Below are positions 1 to 11,882 of a DNA stretch of 64,000 bases, one piece after another. Numbering within the stretch: the first letter of the stretch is position 1; each line of letters starts with the position of its first letter. The DNA lies in assembly GCA_026874595.1 (NCBI GenBank), contig CM049307.1, forward strand, positions 37,554,862 to 37,618,861. The letters run 5' to 3'. A model generated the notes under the pieces. That model saw only the letters and a list, made by a program, of their open reading frames with translations, did no database searches and was not told where the DNA came from. The DNA comes from Sipunculus nudus (Eukaryota; Annelida; Sipuncula; Golfingiida; Sipunculidae). The position numbers and the translations under genes are program-made.

Positions 1-1181
1 TAAATTATGGTATAATAAAATCAAGCTTTGCGCACTTAACCGTTAAAATTTAAATCGAAAGACCTGTAATCCACCATTCCACCCCACTCAGGGGCCCCAA
101 GCAAAACAGAAGCGTCCTGGCCAAGGCGATTGTGACGTCACAACCAGAACACACCGGGCTGTATTGTAATGGCATCAGGTGAGTTTAACACGATCTGGGG
201 AAAATATGCCAAAGAATTGCGTCGTCGGGTTGAGCAGTAACATCAAGGGTGATGGTGTGAGCTTAATCATATTTTAACAAGTGTTTAAGCCACATGTTCG
301 TGCCAAATGGACAGGATTTCTATTACAGAAGAGGCCGAACTGGACCCGGCCGGGCATGATCTGGGAAGGGGATTCCCCAGGTTTGGCCACTGACATGAGG
401 GTGCGGACGGACTTTTCCTGACATTTAGTCACCTTTGTTGCCTCTTTTGTTGCCACTCTATATCCCTTACATGCGTAGGCTGCTAACTAGGAAATGATGC
501 TGCTTTTCATCTTTACGACTCCTGTATGATGTATCTCTTAATAGTCTTCAACTTTGCACCTGTTATTCCCCGACTCGGCCTTGACACGTTGGGAGCTGGC
601 ACCACGCAGTCTGCACTGACGCCGTATCAGGATTTCAAGCGACGTGTTATATGACAACCAACATATAGCTGCTTGTTGATCGTATAAGTTTAATAATATC
701 AAACTGATCAATCAATTTATTTATTATTAAATGTGTTTGATTGCTTGTAAATGATAAAAACTTTATTTTTTATTTTGGACTTTTTTTTTAAAGTTTCAAG
801 ACACATATTACCGAAGGGGTCACGTAAAGCTCGGTGCATGGTGCCTCAGCAAAGGCACAATTAATAGGATTCTAAAAAAAAGCCCAGGTGAAAAATCGTT
901 ACTCCTTATTGTTGACAATAATCAGAATAATTCATTTTCAATTCTTTTGAAATATCAAACAATTAACAATTAAAAAAATTATACCATGCATTTCAGCATA
1001 TTTTAATTTTGTGCCCAAATAATATAAAAATGCCAAGTAAGCACACACACACGCATACATATAATTAAAGAGATGTGTTTAAAATATAATAAGTATGTAA
1101 ATTTAAGTATGTAATACTTGTATATGAAATATGAATATATAACGTGTATACATGTTAATATGGTATATATACATATATATT
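1..1181. other. AT-rich non-coding DNA
   Basis: No convincing gene is visible. Short open frames here have no recognisable domain. A full palindromic CRE-type site (TGACGTCA) lies at 133-140, and several A/T homopolymers occur around 770-860. The stretch is probably intergenic or intronic. Confidence 0.5.
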
Positions 1182-1201
1182 TGTGTGTGTGTGTGTGTGT
1201 A
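1182..1201. repeat. (GT)n microsatellite
   Basis: About ten GT units follow an imperfect TA-rich tract. An open minus-strand frame across it reads as Thr-His repeats and is an artefact. Confidence 0.9.
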
Positions 1202-1937
1202 GATATATAAAGATAGACACTTGTAGTATGTATATAACAAAATATCAAATCAATTACCCAGTCAGTCATAAAGAGAACTCGAAATCTGTTTCAGCAGTCT
1301 CTCTCCTTCCTTGTTAGTATGATTTGCCATATTGCACTCAAAGATGTTTCACTTGAACCTTCAGATGATACACTGGCCGAAGTACCCATGCATTTAGTCC
1401 AAATATACCTTACCAAAGACAACATATGGGTAATTTTGTATAATTTTAAATGATAATTTATTGTAAATGTACTTTTCTTGGAATTAAATCTGCTATCATG
1501 CAGAGTATTATAACTGGAATGTATGGTTTCTGGACACATTTGTTTTTCCATATTACACAATTCTTAAATTGTAGGATACTAAAAGTACCCCTGAAATCCA
1601 GATAAACGGTTTTACATCAGCCCAAACAAAAACAGAGCAATTATTCTTAAAATCTTGCTTGTAAATTTTTATTTGCACAAGTAAACCCTAGCTGAGGCAG
1701 TATGGCAAGAACTCTACCTATAACATTGTCAACATAAAACAGATTAATAATAGCCATGGGGCTATCCGTCTGGTGGAGTGTTATACAGAACTGTATCATA
1801 TATATATATACTGTGTTTAATTATAATGTCACTGTGTGTGTGATTTTTATAATGAAACATGACTATTTCATAATTCATTTAAAAATGTGAATTTCATGCT
1901 TTTTATTATATATTTCAAATTAATTAAATCTCTCTCA

Positions 1938-1940
<3 letters not shown>
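1202..1940. other. AT-rich non-coding DNA
   Basis: No gene, repeat boundary or RNA motif was recognised. Open frames are short and without family resemblance. Confidence 0.45.

Positions 1941-1982
<42 letters not shown>
1941..1982. repeat. (TA)n microsatellite
   Basis: About 21 uninterrupted TA units follow a short TC-rich lead (TCTCTCACTC). Confidence 0.95.
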
Positions 1983-1987
<5 letters not shown>

Positions 1988-2055
1988 TTATAAAAGGAAA
2001 GAGTGTAAATTATATAAATAATCAAATGTATGTATCATTTCCATGATGATGGCCC

Positions 2056-2072
2056 GGGGGGGGGGGGGGGGG
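2056..2072 (+). repeat. Homopolymer G tract (17 G)
   Basis: Seventeen consecutive G residues follow GGCCC in otherwise AT-rich DNA. Such a run can form intermolecular or intramolecular G-quadruplexes and is prone to length error in sequencing. Confidence 0.9.
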
Positions 2073-3984
2073 TACTTAAAATTAGTACAACCCTCCATCG
2101 GGATGGGTGTGGTACGTATACAGCTTCATTTAAGACAAGCCCCGTGTGTGGTACTATAAGGTTACATGTTTTTATGAGGTAAGGCCTGCCAAGTAAAAAC
2201 TCGCTTTACGAAAAGTAAATATAGTAATACTACTGCTAAACAAAAAAGCACTTATCAATGTCAAAACAACAATTTTGCATTTCTGATTATGAAGCATGTA
2301 TGTATAAATTATGATAAAAAGAAAGGACCAGCGCTTTATTCATACGACAAAACCAAGTTGCTTATCAGCTGATTTTTGCAGAATTAAAATATGCCACCAC
2401 GGCACCAGTCACAACATTGTTTATGTTATCACAACAACAAACTTTGTTGCAAAGCGTCGCGAGCGATATTAAACAAACTCGACCAAGTCAAGAATCACCA
2501 TCGGCATTTTGTACTACTCTACATTTTCTTGCTATAAATATTATATTTATGAATATTCTCGTTATTTTGATAATAATCACCAGATTGAGAATATCCCTTA
2601 ACATTCCCACAGACTCCATCCTCGATTTTGTACAGCCTGTCACTTCGTCACTGGAATCAAACCTGTAGTGTTGGCGTGTTGGCTTGCAGCGGCCGCTGTG
2701 TCACCGACTTCTGTTTCTAACAACGTATACATTGCCCAAAATTACATGAGGCTAATGTCGAAGTTGCCATTAATCTACAGATCTAAATTCGCCGCTTTAT
2801 TCTCCTTTAACGTGTCTCAGACATTGTCATCTTACGATGATTCCTCCTTCTCGCATGATCAGATCGACCCGTCGGCCTTGCTGAAACCACGTGGACGCGC
2901 AACCGGGGTTCTGGTTGTGACGTCTTACACGTCCCAAGGGCTGTCTCAACTTTTTCAGGGGCTCCCAGGACTCTGTTCACATATTTGTTCCTATCACAGA
3001 TAGTAGCTCCCCAATGTCAGTAATTTTTACATCTATTCTATTTGTAGGTTAATGCCTTTCATATATGCAAAAACACCCAGAGGGTGGAAGTAGGCCTTTA
3101 AGTGGTGCCATCTACGCCTACAATTGATATTTCTACCAATATCCATTTGCGGCATTTTTTTGTTTGTTTTCGGTGATGAATTTTCAGTCCTAAAACAAAG
3201 GCATCTGACTAACTCTCAGTGCAGAAAATAATTGTCCTTCATATAAAACTCATGCTCTGCTACCATACAGTTTGTCTTCTTTGTAAGTATCGACGGTTCC
3301 TGCCAAAGCAGCGACACCTGTCTGCTACGGTGACTGGGAGAGTTTTGGGTCATTATAAAAAAGAATGATCCTACTTTGTAAAATTTTGATCACCTCGCAG
3401 TAGGTTTTTGGTTGAATTCACTTTTCTATGGGAATGTCTCAGAATAATATAGATATATATGTTTTATCATTTATCAGTATTTATCAAATTAATAAAAGAC
3501 ATATTAACGAATGTGCTTTTCCTGTTATCTTTTGTCTTTTGTTAACTGATATAAACGTACATTCTGATGGGGAAAAAACATAGCCGGACATAAGGCGCAG
3601 TGCGCAAGCTCGTGGTAAAGGTCTTTCATTACCAATGCGAACTTGGTTTCTCACACTCCATAAATGAAATATCACACCATTTATTGAAAATATATAATCA
3701 ATGCTCATAGCAATAATGTAAAGACTGTATTTAGCGTTTGTGTGATTGGAATACCATTTGATCCCCTACAGTTCCATGTCAATAATGGACCTAGTTATTA
3801 ATTACAACAACCGATGTTATAGGCCAAGATGATGATAATTCGACACGGCAAGAGCTTCAAGTTCCTGGTGTATTAAACTAGAATCCCTGAGTATCAGTAT
3901 GTCTTCGTGAGAAAAGCCTGTTATTGGAACAGCCCAATATCAATGGACACAATGAAATTAATAATTAAGGAAGTAATTGAAAGG
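2073..3984. other. Non-coding or unrecognised DNA, with one weak open frame
   Basis: A 111-codon plus-strand frame at 2668-3003 begins only with GTG, not ATG, and shows no domain I recognise. It directly follows another open frame (2417-2668) in a different phase. The local base composition is somewhat GC-richer than its surroundings, so a decayed exon is possible but not supported. The rest shows nothing identifiable. Confidence 0.3.
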
Positions 3985-4006
3985 TAGATATCGACGTCGA
4001 TATCTA
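3985..4006. other. Perfect 22-bp palindrome
   Basis: The half-site TAGATATCGAC is followed directly by its exact reverse complement, centred on ACGT, with no spacer. It is not a simple-sequence repeat, and its half-sites contain a nested GATATC. It may be a dimeric DNA-binding site or chance. Confidence 0.6.
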
Positions 4007-5922
4007 AGTAAAGTCTGGCAGAAGTGTGCAGTTGGCCTGTGCTTTAAGTGCAGCAATCTGGAATATAGTTCAGCATAGAGTAAATAAATGGAAAAGGTTT
4101 AATTTTCACTGCAGTTCAACTGCCGTATTCTTAAGTACTATGGGCCCAGGAAAATGGTTGTACACACCAAGCAAGCTGTGAATATTGGTTAAACTCTGTT
4201 TGAATCCGAAAGTAAAAATTAGTAAGTTAAGCACAATCTATATAGGACAGTGACTTGTAAGGAAGAGATTTAGAGAAAGTTTGAGAGATGTTCTAAAGAA
4301 TCCCTCTCCTATTTTCGCGGTTTAATTAATTAATTAATTTTTGATTTTGTGGCATCAATTTAGTTTTACTTCGATCCTCTTTAGGTTTTCTTGCAAAGAA
4401 TAAAGGTATTATATTTAAGGATAAAATCAGGTATAGTTTATATTCGTCCTTTCAAGTACTGAAGCAGATTTATTAGTCTTCCTGTATTTTGAATATTTCA
4501 CCGTTTTCTTTTGTCTTGATCGGTATTTTAAAAAATACGCTCTGGCTCTGTATTTTTTAATCTAAGATCTCGTGAAACAATCTATTAATGTAGAATTTTC
4601 AAAAGGCTTACAAGATCTAAGAACACCCTACATATATTGATGAACACAGAATATATGCGTTTTAGGTAACGTTTTTAATATCTGCAGCGTCCTAGCTGAC
4701 TAAACATTTCGTCACATCTGGGAGCATGATTACGATATATCCATCGCTTTTTCAGGTACCAACGGGAAGGTTTCAGGTAGCAGGGTAGGTACGTTACAAC
4801 TGATCCCATTTTGTCAATTCTGCAATCAGAACACGGTGTAGCGTGTCTGTTCTTGTCTGCTTGGTGCTTGGCTTCTCATAATGGCTCTCCTAACGTTGTG
4901 TCTATTGAATTTTATACGTAGGTGACGATGTTATTGAGATGACGTCCACCGATGTTTTAGATTTACTATATATTCTGGTAGTTATGTCGCCGTTGGTTGT
5001 AAAAAGTTGGTTGGATTATCTTTACACAAAATATATCATGGACAGCTTAACATTTTTGGATATAGAGCATCGTGCCCAAATACATTCCTTTAACATTTTG
5101 AGTTTTTTTATTCACCATAATAAGATTATTTTAAACGGTTCTTTTCCATTGAACGACAGGGTATTCGAGATAGTTGATAGTCACTGAAATTAGAGGAAAC
5201 ACAAAGTACACATCTCCAAACAGGATGAAAGTTTCAACATTGTCCATAAAAATATGACCTAATTGGATTCGCCTTTGAGAAGAAACCTATGATATAACCC
5301 TCCAGTTGGTGAACCTTGGCGCACATTGTTCTCCGCTTATGTAAAAATATTTTTTCATTTTCTTACGTTCGACAAGTCACAATTTGGTCGGGTTCCTATT
5401 AATATTCCGGATCAGGTATTGCAGAATATCTCCGAGTGCTTTATAGTATTGAATGTGTCTTTAGGACTGTTTAAATCAATACCGCGTGCTTTTAACAGTT
5501 GACTCCAAAGATGCAAATGGATTGCGCTTTCTGTGTCATTAAATTACTCTAGCTACAAATTAAGCCCGATACTGATGTCCGCATGCGCGTTTCACTTATC
5601 ATATTAGGTTACATGGCTGTCGAACTTTACGACCGGCCGTTTGGCCTGCCTATCCCAAATGTTAAGTAAATAATAAAGATATGGACATTATAGTGTGTAT
5701 ATAGTGTGTATATATATGTAATAAATTTAACAAAAATCTACACTAATACCAATTCAAGCGCCTGTACTCTAGCTCATATTATCAAAGTGACTTTGAGTTA
5801 TTTTTTTCATCAGCCCTGTTTGATTTCCATGTTAACGCATAATACTGTCTCTACAAATAAGCTTTTCCACTTCCCCGGTCCTACTGATTTTTCGCTATGA
5901 TCTTGACGTAGGAAAAACTTGC

Positions 5923-5925
<3 letters not shown>
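4007..5925. other. AT-rich non-coding DNA
   Basis: It contains a short (TTAA)n stretch at about 4322-4338. Open frames such as 4939-5187 are hydrophobic, AT-driven and resemble no family. No gene is supported. Confidence 0.45.

Positions 5926-5964
<39 letters not shown>
5926..5964. repeat. (AT)n microsatellite
   Basis: About 19 AT units. The overlapping minus-strand open frame contains a YIYIYI run and is an artefact. Confidence 0.95.
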
Positions 5965-5968
<4 letters not shown>

Positions 5969-6704
5969 TATTTTTCCCTTTACGGCCTGGTTCACATCTC
6001 ATATATATCCGTGGGTTATGGTGTCCCTTACAAGTGACCATTGTTCATCCTATTTGGATACGGAGGTGAAGTAATGTGACGTAACAGTGAAGCACGTGCA
6101 GGGGAAGAATTCAAGTCTCACTGTAAACAGGGGTTGGCAGCTCTTGATTATTGGTCCCGTGAATATGGTTGTTTCGTTTGTGCATCATGTCTAGTATGAC
6201 GCCATCACTGTTCTCTGCAATGTTCATTCCATAGATTGGTTGTAAGATGTCGCTACAGAATAGACTAATTTCTCATAATATGGCTTCAAATAGTTTACAG
6301 GAAAACTACAAAAGGTAGGCTTTTATTCCCAAAATAGTTAATTACGCATTTTCCTTTTTTTGCCTTAGAGAAGACAAGTTTTGGTGTTCTTTGATTCGCA
6401 CATAAATAAAAACCAGTTTAACAGGGGTGATGGAAGGGTCTTTAATATAGTAGAGATGTTTACAGTGAAGGGACAAGTGTGGGTCGCTTTAAGTTAAGAT
6501 GACCATTCATTCTGCCTCTTGATAAACTAACATGGAATGGTACAATAGGCCTAACACATTCACTTATGACTGGATCCAGTGATGCTGTGAAAACGATGTC
6601 TTTTTTTGCTTGTACAATATACATATATTCCCAACACGCTGCTGGTCAGGAGACAATGTTTCAATAATTTTGCAAAATAAGACTCTTCTACTTCCCCTCA
6701 GATG

Positions 6705-6772
6705 ACCGGAAGTGGACGTGATTGAACATGGCGTTCAAAAAGACGGCCGACCCAGTCCGTGCACAGCCAAAT
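6705..6772 (+). promoter_or_regulatory. Promoter-like ETS/YY1 cluster with a possible 15-codon first exon
   Basis: A perfect ETS-family consensus (ACCGGAAGTG, 6705-6714) lies 13 bp upstream of AACATGGCG (6725-6733), which resembles a YY1/initiator site whose ATG often serves as the start codon of animal housekeeping genes. From this ATG the frame encodes MAFKKTADPVRAQPN and then meets a potential splice donor, GTAAAC, at 6773 exactly on a codon boundary. Without the splice it ends four codons later. The motif pair is seen directly. That it is a real promoter and first exon is inference. No downstream exon was identified. Confidence 0.2.
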
Positions 6773-6989
6773 GTAAACAAAATTTAATATAGAAATAAGA
6801 GCTGGAATTTAGAAATTATAATTTAACTGAAAATGCTAGGACTACGGGGAATATATAGAAGAAAGAGACGCTAAACAAGTTCAACACCAAAAATAAAAAG
6901 CGCCGACCCCCATTTAAGTCGATAATGGTTTGGAACAGGATTAAAATGATTGGTTGTGTAGTCTGCCGATCTCCGTGGTAACCGTCAAC

Positions 6990-7205
6990 TATATGTTATA
7001 ATTCCTACTTACCGGAGATGGGAAATCTTACTCTGAACATTATAAAGGAACGTGTAGGCTAGTTTTCACATTTAGTTTCTTATCTGAAAGTTATATACAG
7101 CAATTAACCAAGTGAACGTGAGAGTGTAAGTTTCAGCGAATGTTCCTCTTTCTACCATATATACCAGAGGCTTGTTACCCGTCCCATGTCACAGTATATT
7201 GAATT
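6990..7205 (+). repeat. Old direct repeat, copy 1 (pair A)
   Basis: This segment matches 7775-7990 in the same orientation at an offset of about 785 bp. Shared blocks include CTTACCGGAGAT, the AAC(A/G)TGTAG(G/A)CT region and TTTTCACATTTAG. It is diverged and contains small indels, so it is an old segmental duplication or two copies of an unidentified dispersed element. Confidence 0.6.
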
Positions 7206-7774
7206 TTTACACAGTATGTTTACATTTTATCTGGAATCTTCTTTGGCAAATACTCATCTATTTGGCAAATACTCAGATTGTTGTTGAAGGAGAAAGTTTA
7301 AAATCACCCGTTTGTATTTACTTGGACTTTCAGAAAGCCAAGTACTAGTTATTTATGATATGACACAAGTTCTGCCAGTCTATGATTCGCCATGAAACAA
7401 ATATTGACATTTTGCATTGTGAGAGGAGCTAGACGTTAAGAAGTATAATATGTGTACTGTTAACAGTGCTGTGAAAAAGGTAGGTCAGGGCATATAATTT
7501 AAGTAAATTTGTTCTATAAATCTGTTCGTTTTTGGCCCGCAAAGTGTTACACAGACATCTTACAAGGCACGCGTGACCCTATCAGTGAACAGATTTGGAA
7601 TACGCATTAAAAATACGATAAACGTTGAGGATGCAGGAAATATATAACGTATACAAAAAAATATCCATTTGTAAAAAATAAAGAAAAAGACCAGCCTGAT
7701 GTGAATTACTTTGGGTTTGATGTATTTTATATGAACAAACTTTGAGTTGTGGTGTTTATTCTTCCATCTGCACT

Positions 7775-7990
7775 ATCAACTATGTTGTAAATCCTGCTTA
7801 CCGGAGATTAGGAATCTCCCTCTGGACACTATAAAAGAACGTGTAGACTTGTTTTCACATTTAGCTACCATCAAAGAGTTCCCTATCTGAACAGTTACGC
7901 GTAGCAATAAACCTGAGAAAGCCAGAATGTAAAGATTTACAAATGAGCCTTTTTCTTCCATATCAAAAAGCGTCAGGTATTGAATACTAT
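7775..7990 (+). repeat. Old direct repeat, copy 2 (pair A)
   Basis: Partner of 6990-7205. It keeps the same order of blocks (CTTACCGGAGAT at 7797, then TTTTCACATTTAG, then a final TATTGAAT-like block) with substitutions and about 30 bp of extra sequence. An open minus-strand frame here has no recognisable domain. Confidence 0.6.
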
Positions 7991-8394
7991 AAATACCACA
8001 CGAGTTCATGACCTATGGAGCAATCGTTTTTTTTCTTTATAATCGTCAGTTACCATTAAGAACCAGCATGCAGTGTTTTGAGCTGTAAGAAGGAACCTAC
8101 TGGTCCGATAGCGTGAGGGAGTGCTCGTTCGTCTTTCGATAAGGCTGTTGATTTGCCCATTACTCTTATCAGACCTGGCAAGCATATGTTGCCTATACTT
8201 TCTTTAGAAGACTATTCGCATCCACTGACACGCAGCCGACCCAGACGCTCTGTGGTAAACTGCCAAGTGGCTTGGCGTGAATGATATATCGTTTAACGGT
8301 TATTAAAACACGTTACCTGCATTTGTCTTATAAACTAGCCTATCTTTATGATACCATCCTTTGACATCACTTATCTTAACTGGCCGATATTTTT

Positions 8395-8545
8395 TTTACT
8401 TGTCATTAAAAATGATCGTGCGATGAACTTGAAAATCTTATAACGTATCGTGATATGACACCAGTAGGTTGCCCTTAGAAAACGAGACCAAGCAAATAAG
8501 ATACTGAGTATGGAATTTTCAACGAATTGCATTTAGGCTGAAGAT
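8395..8545 (+). repeat. Old direct repeat, copy 1 (pair B)
   Basis: It matches 9030-9182 at a constant offset of 637 bp. Shared blocks are CTTGAAAATC, TGATATGACAC, GAGACCAAGCAA and TAGGCTGAAGA. The constant offset means few net indels since duplication. Confidence 0.6.
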
Positions 8546-9029
8546 GATATCACCCAAATTCAAATTCCAGTTGTCTCTACCTACTGTCTTACGCATACCA
8601 AGAAATCCCTCTTCCTTGGGTTGTACTTAAGAGTATAGTCGTCCCTTAAAGCCTGATCCAGTATTTAAATACCATAGTAATCATTACAGTGACGTAGTAG
8701 AGCTCTTGTATACCTTCCGCTTTCATCTTAACTTCATTTTGTTCCTTTTTAAGGCCAGGTCGTGGTGCTTACAAACAGGAAAGGATAAATAAAAAGATGC
8801 TGTAATGCGGGGACCGTTTAATGGTTATTAATAAGTTAACATTGAAGCATCTGATTGTGAACTATGATTCCTGATATGTAATCTAATAATTTATCATGAG
8901 AGATGCAAATTTATGGTTAAAGCATCGTCCCTATATAGTCAACAGAATTCAAAGTGACCTCTGTCCGACAGATTTTCTTATTACTCATCTAACGGTGTTA
9001 TCGGTGTCTCATTTAATAGAAATTTTCTT

Positions 9030-9182
9030 GGCATTAAATATGATCATGCAATGAACTGTTGGAACTTGAAAATCACAAAATATATCTTGATATGACACTC
9101 TAGTAGATAGCCCGTGGACAATGAGACCAAGCAAGGAGTGGGTATGAAATGTTTGACGGGAATTTCGATTAGGCTGAAGACC
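9030..9182 (+). repeat. Old direct repeat, copy 2 (pair B)
   Basis: Partner of 8395-8545. With pair A nearby, this 7-9 kb interval appears to have been shaped by short-range duplication. No transposon termini were recognised. Confidence 0.6.
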
Positions 9183-9763
9183 GTCAGCTGGTCTGAACAC
9201 CTCTCAGCTGAAACGTTAATAACGACTGTGACAGTGTGAAGATGACCGACTTAGCGAAGTTTGAGATGTCTATTACATATATCGTATAGGACATTATATT
9301 TCCTGTCGTGGCACACAGGCGTCATATTAATTAATATGGGAAACCTCAAAATGGAAGACGTTCGGCGCAGTAATAAGATAATGTTAATTAGAACGTCACA
9401 TGGAATTGATGTAATATCAACTTGTTCATCATCTGAGTCCCTTCCTAATGTGTGCTCCATGATACAATCATTACGATGACAACATTACTTCTTGATTTAG
9501 TTATTGGAATAGAATATGTTCTTCCTTGTAAACAACATCTAGTGCTTAAACAGTAGTTACCAGAACGAAGCAGAATAACTGGAAACTAATAATAGCACAG
9601 AAAAAAAATGCAAACTAAAAACCTCCTGTAGTGAGTGCATGGACACAATAAAATTATCAGCATAAAATGTTTGCATGGGCTTATTTTTCCGGGTTTTCAA
9701 AAAACGTGGGCATATATGTCTACTGTATAAAGAACGATTCAATTTGTATGTATATATATAATG

Positions 9764-9764
<1 letters not shown>
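9183..9764. other. Non-coding DNA
   Basis: Overlapping open frames on both strands (9251-9479) cover the same bases and show no known domain. Nothing else is recognised. Confidence 0.4.

Positions 9765-9843
<79 letters not shown>
9765..9843. repeat. (TA)n microsatellite
   Basis: An imperfect lead with ATG interruptions is followed by more than 30 uninterrupted TA units. A short GA run follows at about 9877-9890. Confidence 0.95.
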
Positions 9844-9845
<2 letters not shown>

Positions 9846-9999
9846 CCATAGGAAGGCCGTAACAGTACGAAACGATGCGAGAGAGAGAGAAGGCTTTCAG
9901 GCTTTAAGGTGTGTATGATTATTCAGGCGGGGACACGTGTCATAATGATAAGAAATAATAATATTTGGATTTAAGGGTTCCTATAGGCAAAATTCTTAA

Positions 10000-10015
10000 C
10001 CCCCCCCCCCCCCCC
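10000..10015. repeat. Homopolymer C tract (16 C)
   Basis: Sixteen consecutive C residues in AT-rich DNA. Confidence 0.9.
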
Positions 10016-11180
10016 AACATATTTTGTGCGTTTCCTATGATTTGACCTGTCGTTCATAATTACACTTTCATATTGTAAGATACTTGAATTATTAATACTC
10101 TGAATTGGGATCCAGGTCTGAACCTTATAAATTCAGAGTCTTGTCTGATTGCAAAAGCTGATTTTACTTTTATTGAAATAAAACTGAGATCAAGAATAAA
10201 GATATGCATTTTTATATTACAAAAAGAATGAAAACACATGCAACACCACGTTGTGAAAATAGAAAACTAATCACCAGGCTATTGTGAAGTTTATTTTCAG
10301 CTAAATGAGATTTCATCTTTCGTGGAACTTTATTCCATGTTTCTTGCTCTACGGCGTATTAATTGGTAATAGAAGCTTTAAAAAACATACCAATTGCCGA
10401 AAAGGACTTCGTTTCATTCATTGCTTGGCAGTGGCTAACATGGTATAAGGAAATGAGCGACATGTTTGTGATTAAAATTCACTTCAAATAAGATTTCAGA
10501 AGTGTTTGGAAATGATGTGTCAATGGTAAATTCTTTTTTATGATTTCTAAGACTTTCGGAAACGTTAATTGAAAATGCGAGACAGGACCTATATAATGTA
10601 GACAGACCACGTATATTTTCAAATAGAAACTAACATTTAAAACATATGAATACTTAACCTTATTAAAATTATTCGGAATGCTGTTATATACTGATTGATA
10701 AGGATCAATGGTACATCAATGAAAGTGTTTTTACTATTATTTGGACAGAGGAAAAGAGACATGATAAATATCTTAATAAATTAAGAATTACATCAATAGG
10801 ACTGAATAAAAATTAGTCCGAAAAAAGTACAGACAGACCATACGTATGTAAGGGACACTTAAAAACAAGTTTTGACTAGCCTTTAACTGTAAAATGATCG
10901 GGAGCTAGAGTATTGTTGAATATAATTGTCCTGTTTATATATTAAATAGGTTTCATTCCCTGATTAAATAATTTAAATAGATCAGTTGCCTACTTAAAAT
11001 TTGTATAAAAAAGCAGAGAGAATTATGTTTTCATTCAAATGAATCACTCGTATGCTTAATTTTGGAAGAAATACAAGACCGTAATTTTAATGTGATACAT
11101 TAATGGTATCGTTCTGAATCTGTATTTTTTTCTGGTATGATAATAAATGATTTTTTTTCCATCAGGCTTAAGATATTTAA
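10016..11180. other. AT-rich non-coding DNA
   Basis: No open frame of note on either strand, no repeats with clear ends and no RNA gene motif. I see nothing identifiable. Confidence 0.5.
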
Positions 11181-11558
11181 TCAAGGAGTAATTATTAGAT
11201 CGTGTTCATTTGCTAGTGTTTTCCACACTTGTTTTGTACTCTGGCTTAGATTGATCCAACAGTGAAGGATAAAAGACCGGATTATAAAGAAAAAAAAGTG
11301 GGGATAAATAGGATACCCTGGCAAGGGGTCCAGCACTGATAAGAGTTTACCGTCATGATGTAACGATTTTGATTCGTGAAATTCCAAAATCATTGTCGGA
11401 CTGGTAAAGTGCGCCTTCCACCAGATCAACCATCTGTGTTTTTCACAGATCAGCCATGTTTCTTCGACAGGAGACGCTGTTTGATCCCTTGTAGCGGTAA
11501 AACATCGACTGTGTCCAAATGATAAATATCCCTGCAAGTTCAAAGGCGGGCTATGCAT
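11181..11558 (-). CDS. Weak 125-codon open frame, unrecognised
   Basis: This is the longest ATG-started open frame outside repeats. The ATG lies at 11556-11558, and an upstream in-frame TTG would extend it by six codons. The predicted protein has a Trp-rich patch near residues 35-50 and a Phe-rich, hydrophobic stretch near residues 85-95. I recognise no domain. A possible splice acceptor (GAACTTGCAG) lies just inside the frame, so it could instead be part of an internal exon. It is more likely fortuitous than real: no polyadenylation context, no neighbouring exons and no family resemblance are visible. Confidence 0.12.
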   Translation of the reverse strand: MHSPPLNLQGYLSFGHSRCFTATRDQTASPVEETWLICEKHRWLIWWKAHFTSPTMILEFHESKSLHHDGKLLSVLDPLPGYPIYPHFFFFIIRSFILHCWINLSQSTKQVWKTLANEHDLIITP

Positions 11559-11814
11559 CTCAGTCAGCTCAGACAAAACTTTGAAACAAATAACGATTTA
11601 ACTTTGTAATGCCGTCTCCCCGAGCTTTGTACAATGGTACATGTATATGTATTAGGATATATTGGTGAATAAATATATTATTATCCATATATTTGATTTT
11701 TCCAGATGTTTCTGTTAACTCCTTATTAACATGTTATACGGACCCTGTTAGTAAATTTGTGGAAATTCCTCTAAAGAAATATGTATAGTACAAAGGCTAT
11801 AAATGTATATATAA

Positions 11815-11817
<3 letters not shown>

Positions 11818-11878
<61 letters not shown>
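11818..11878. repeat. (AT)n microsatellite, left flank of TIR element
   Basis: About 30 AT units run up to the left terminus of the TIR element at 11883. With the (AT)n at 13437 onward it looks like one microsatellite split by an insertion. Confidence 0.95.

Positions 11879-11882
<4 letters not shown>

Noticed and set aside
2668-3003. 111-codon frame as a gene
   Set aside because: No ATG start, no recognisable domain, and no clear splice or poly(A) context. Kept only as a weak possibility.
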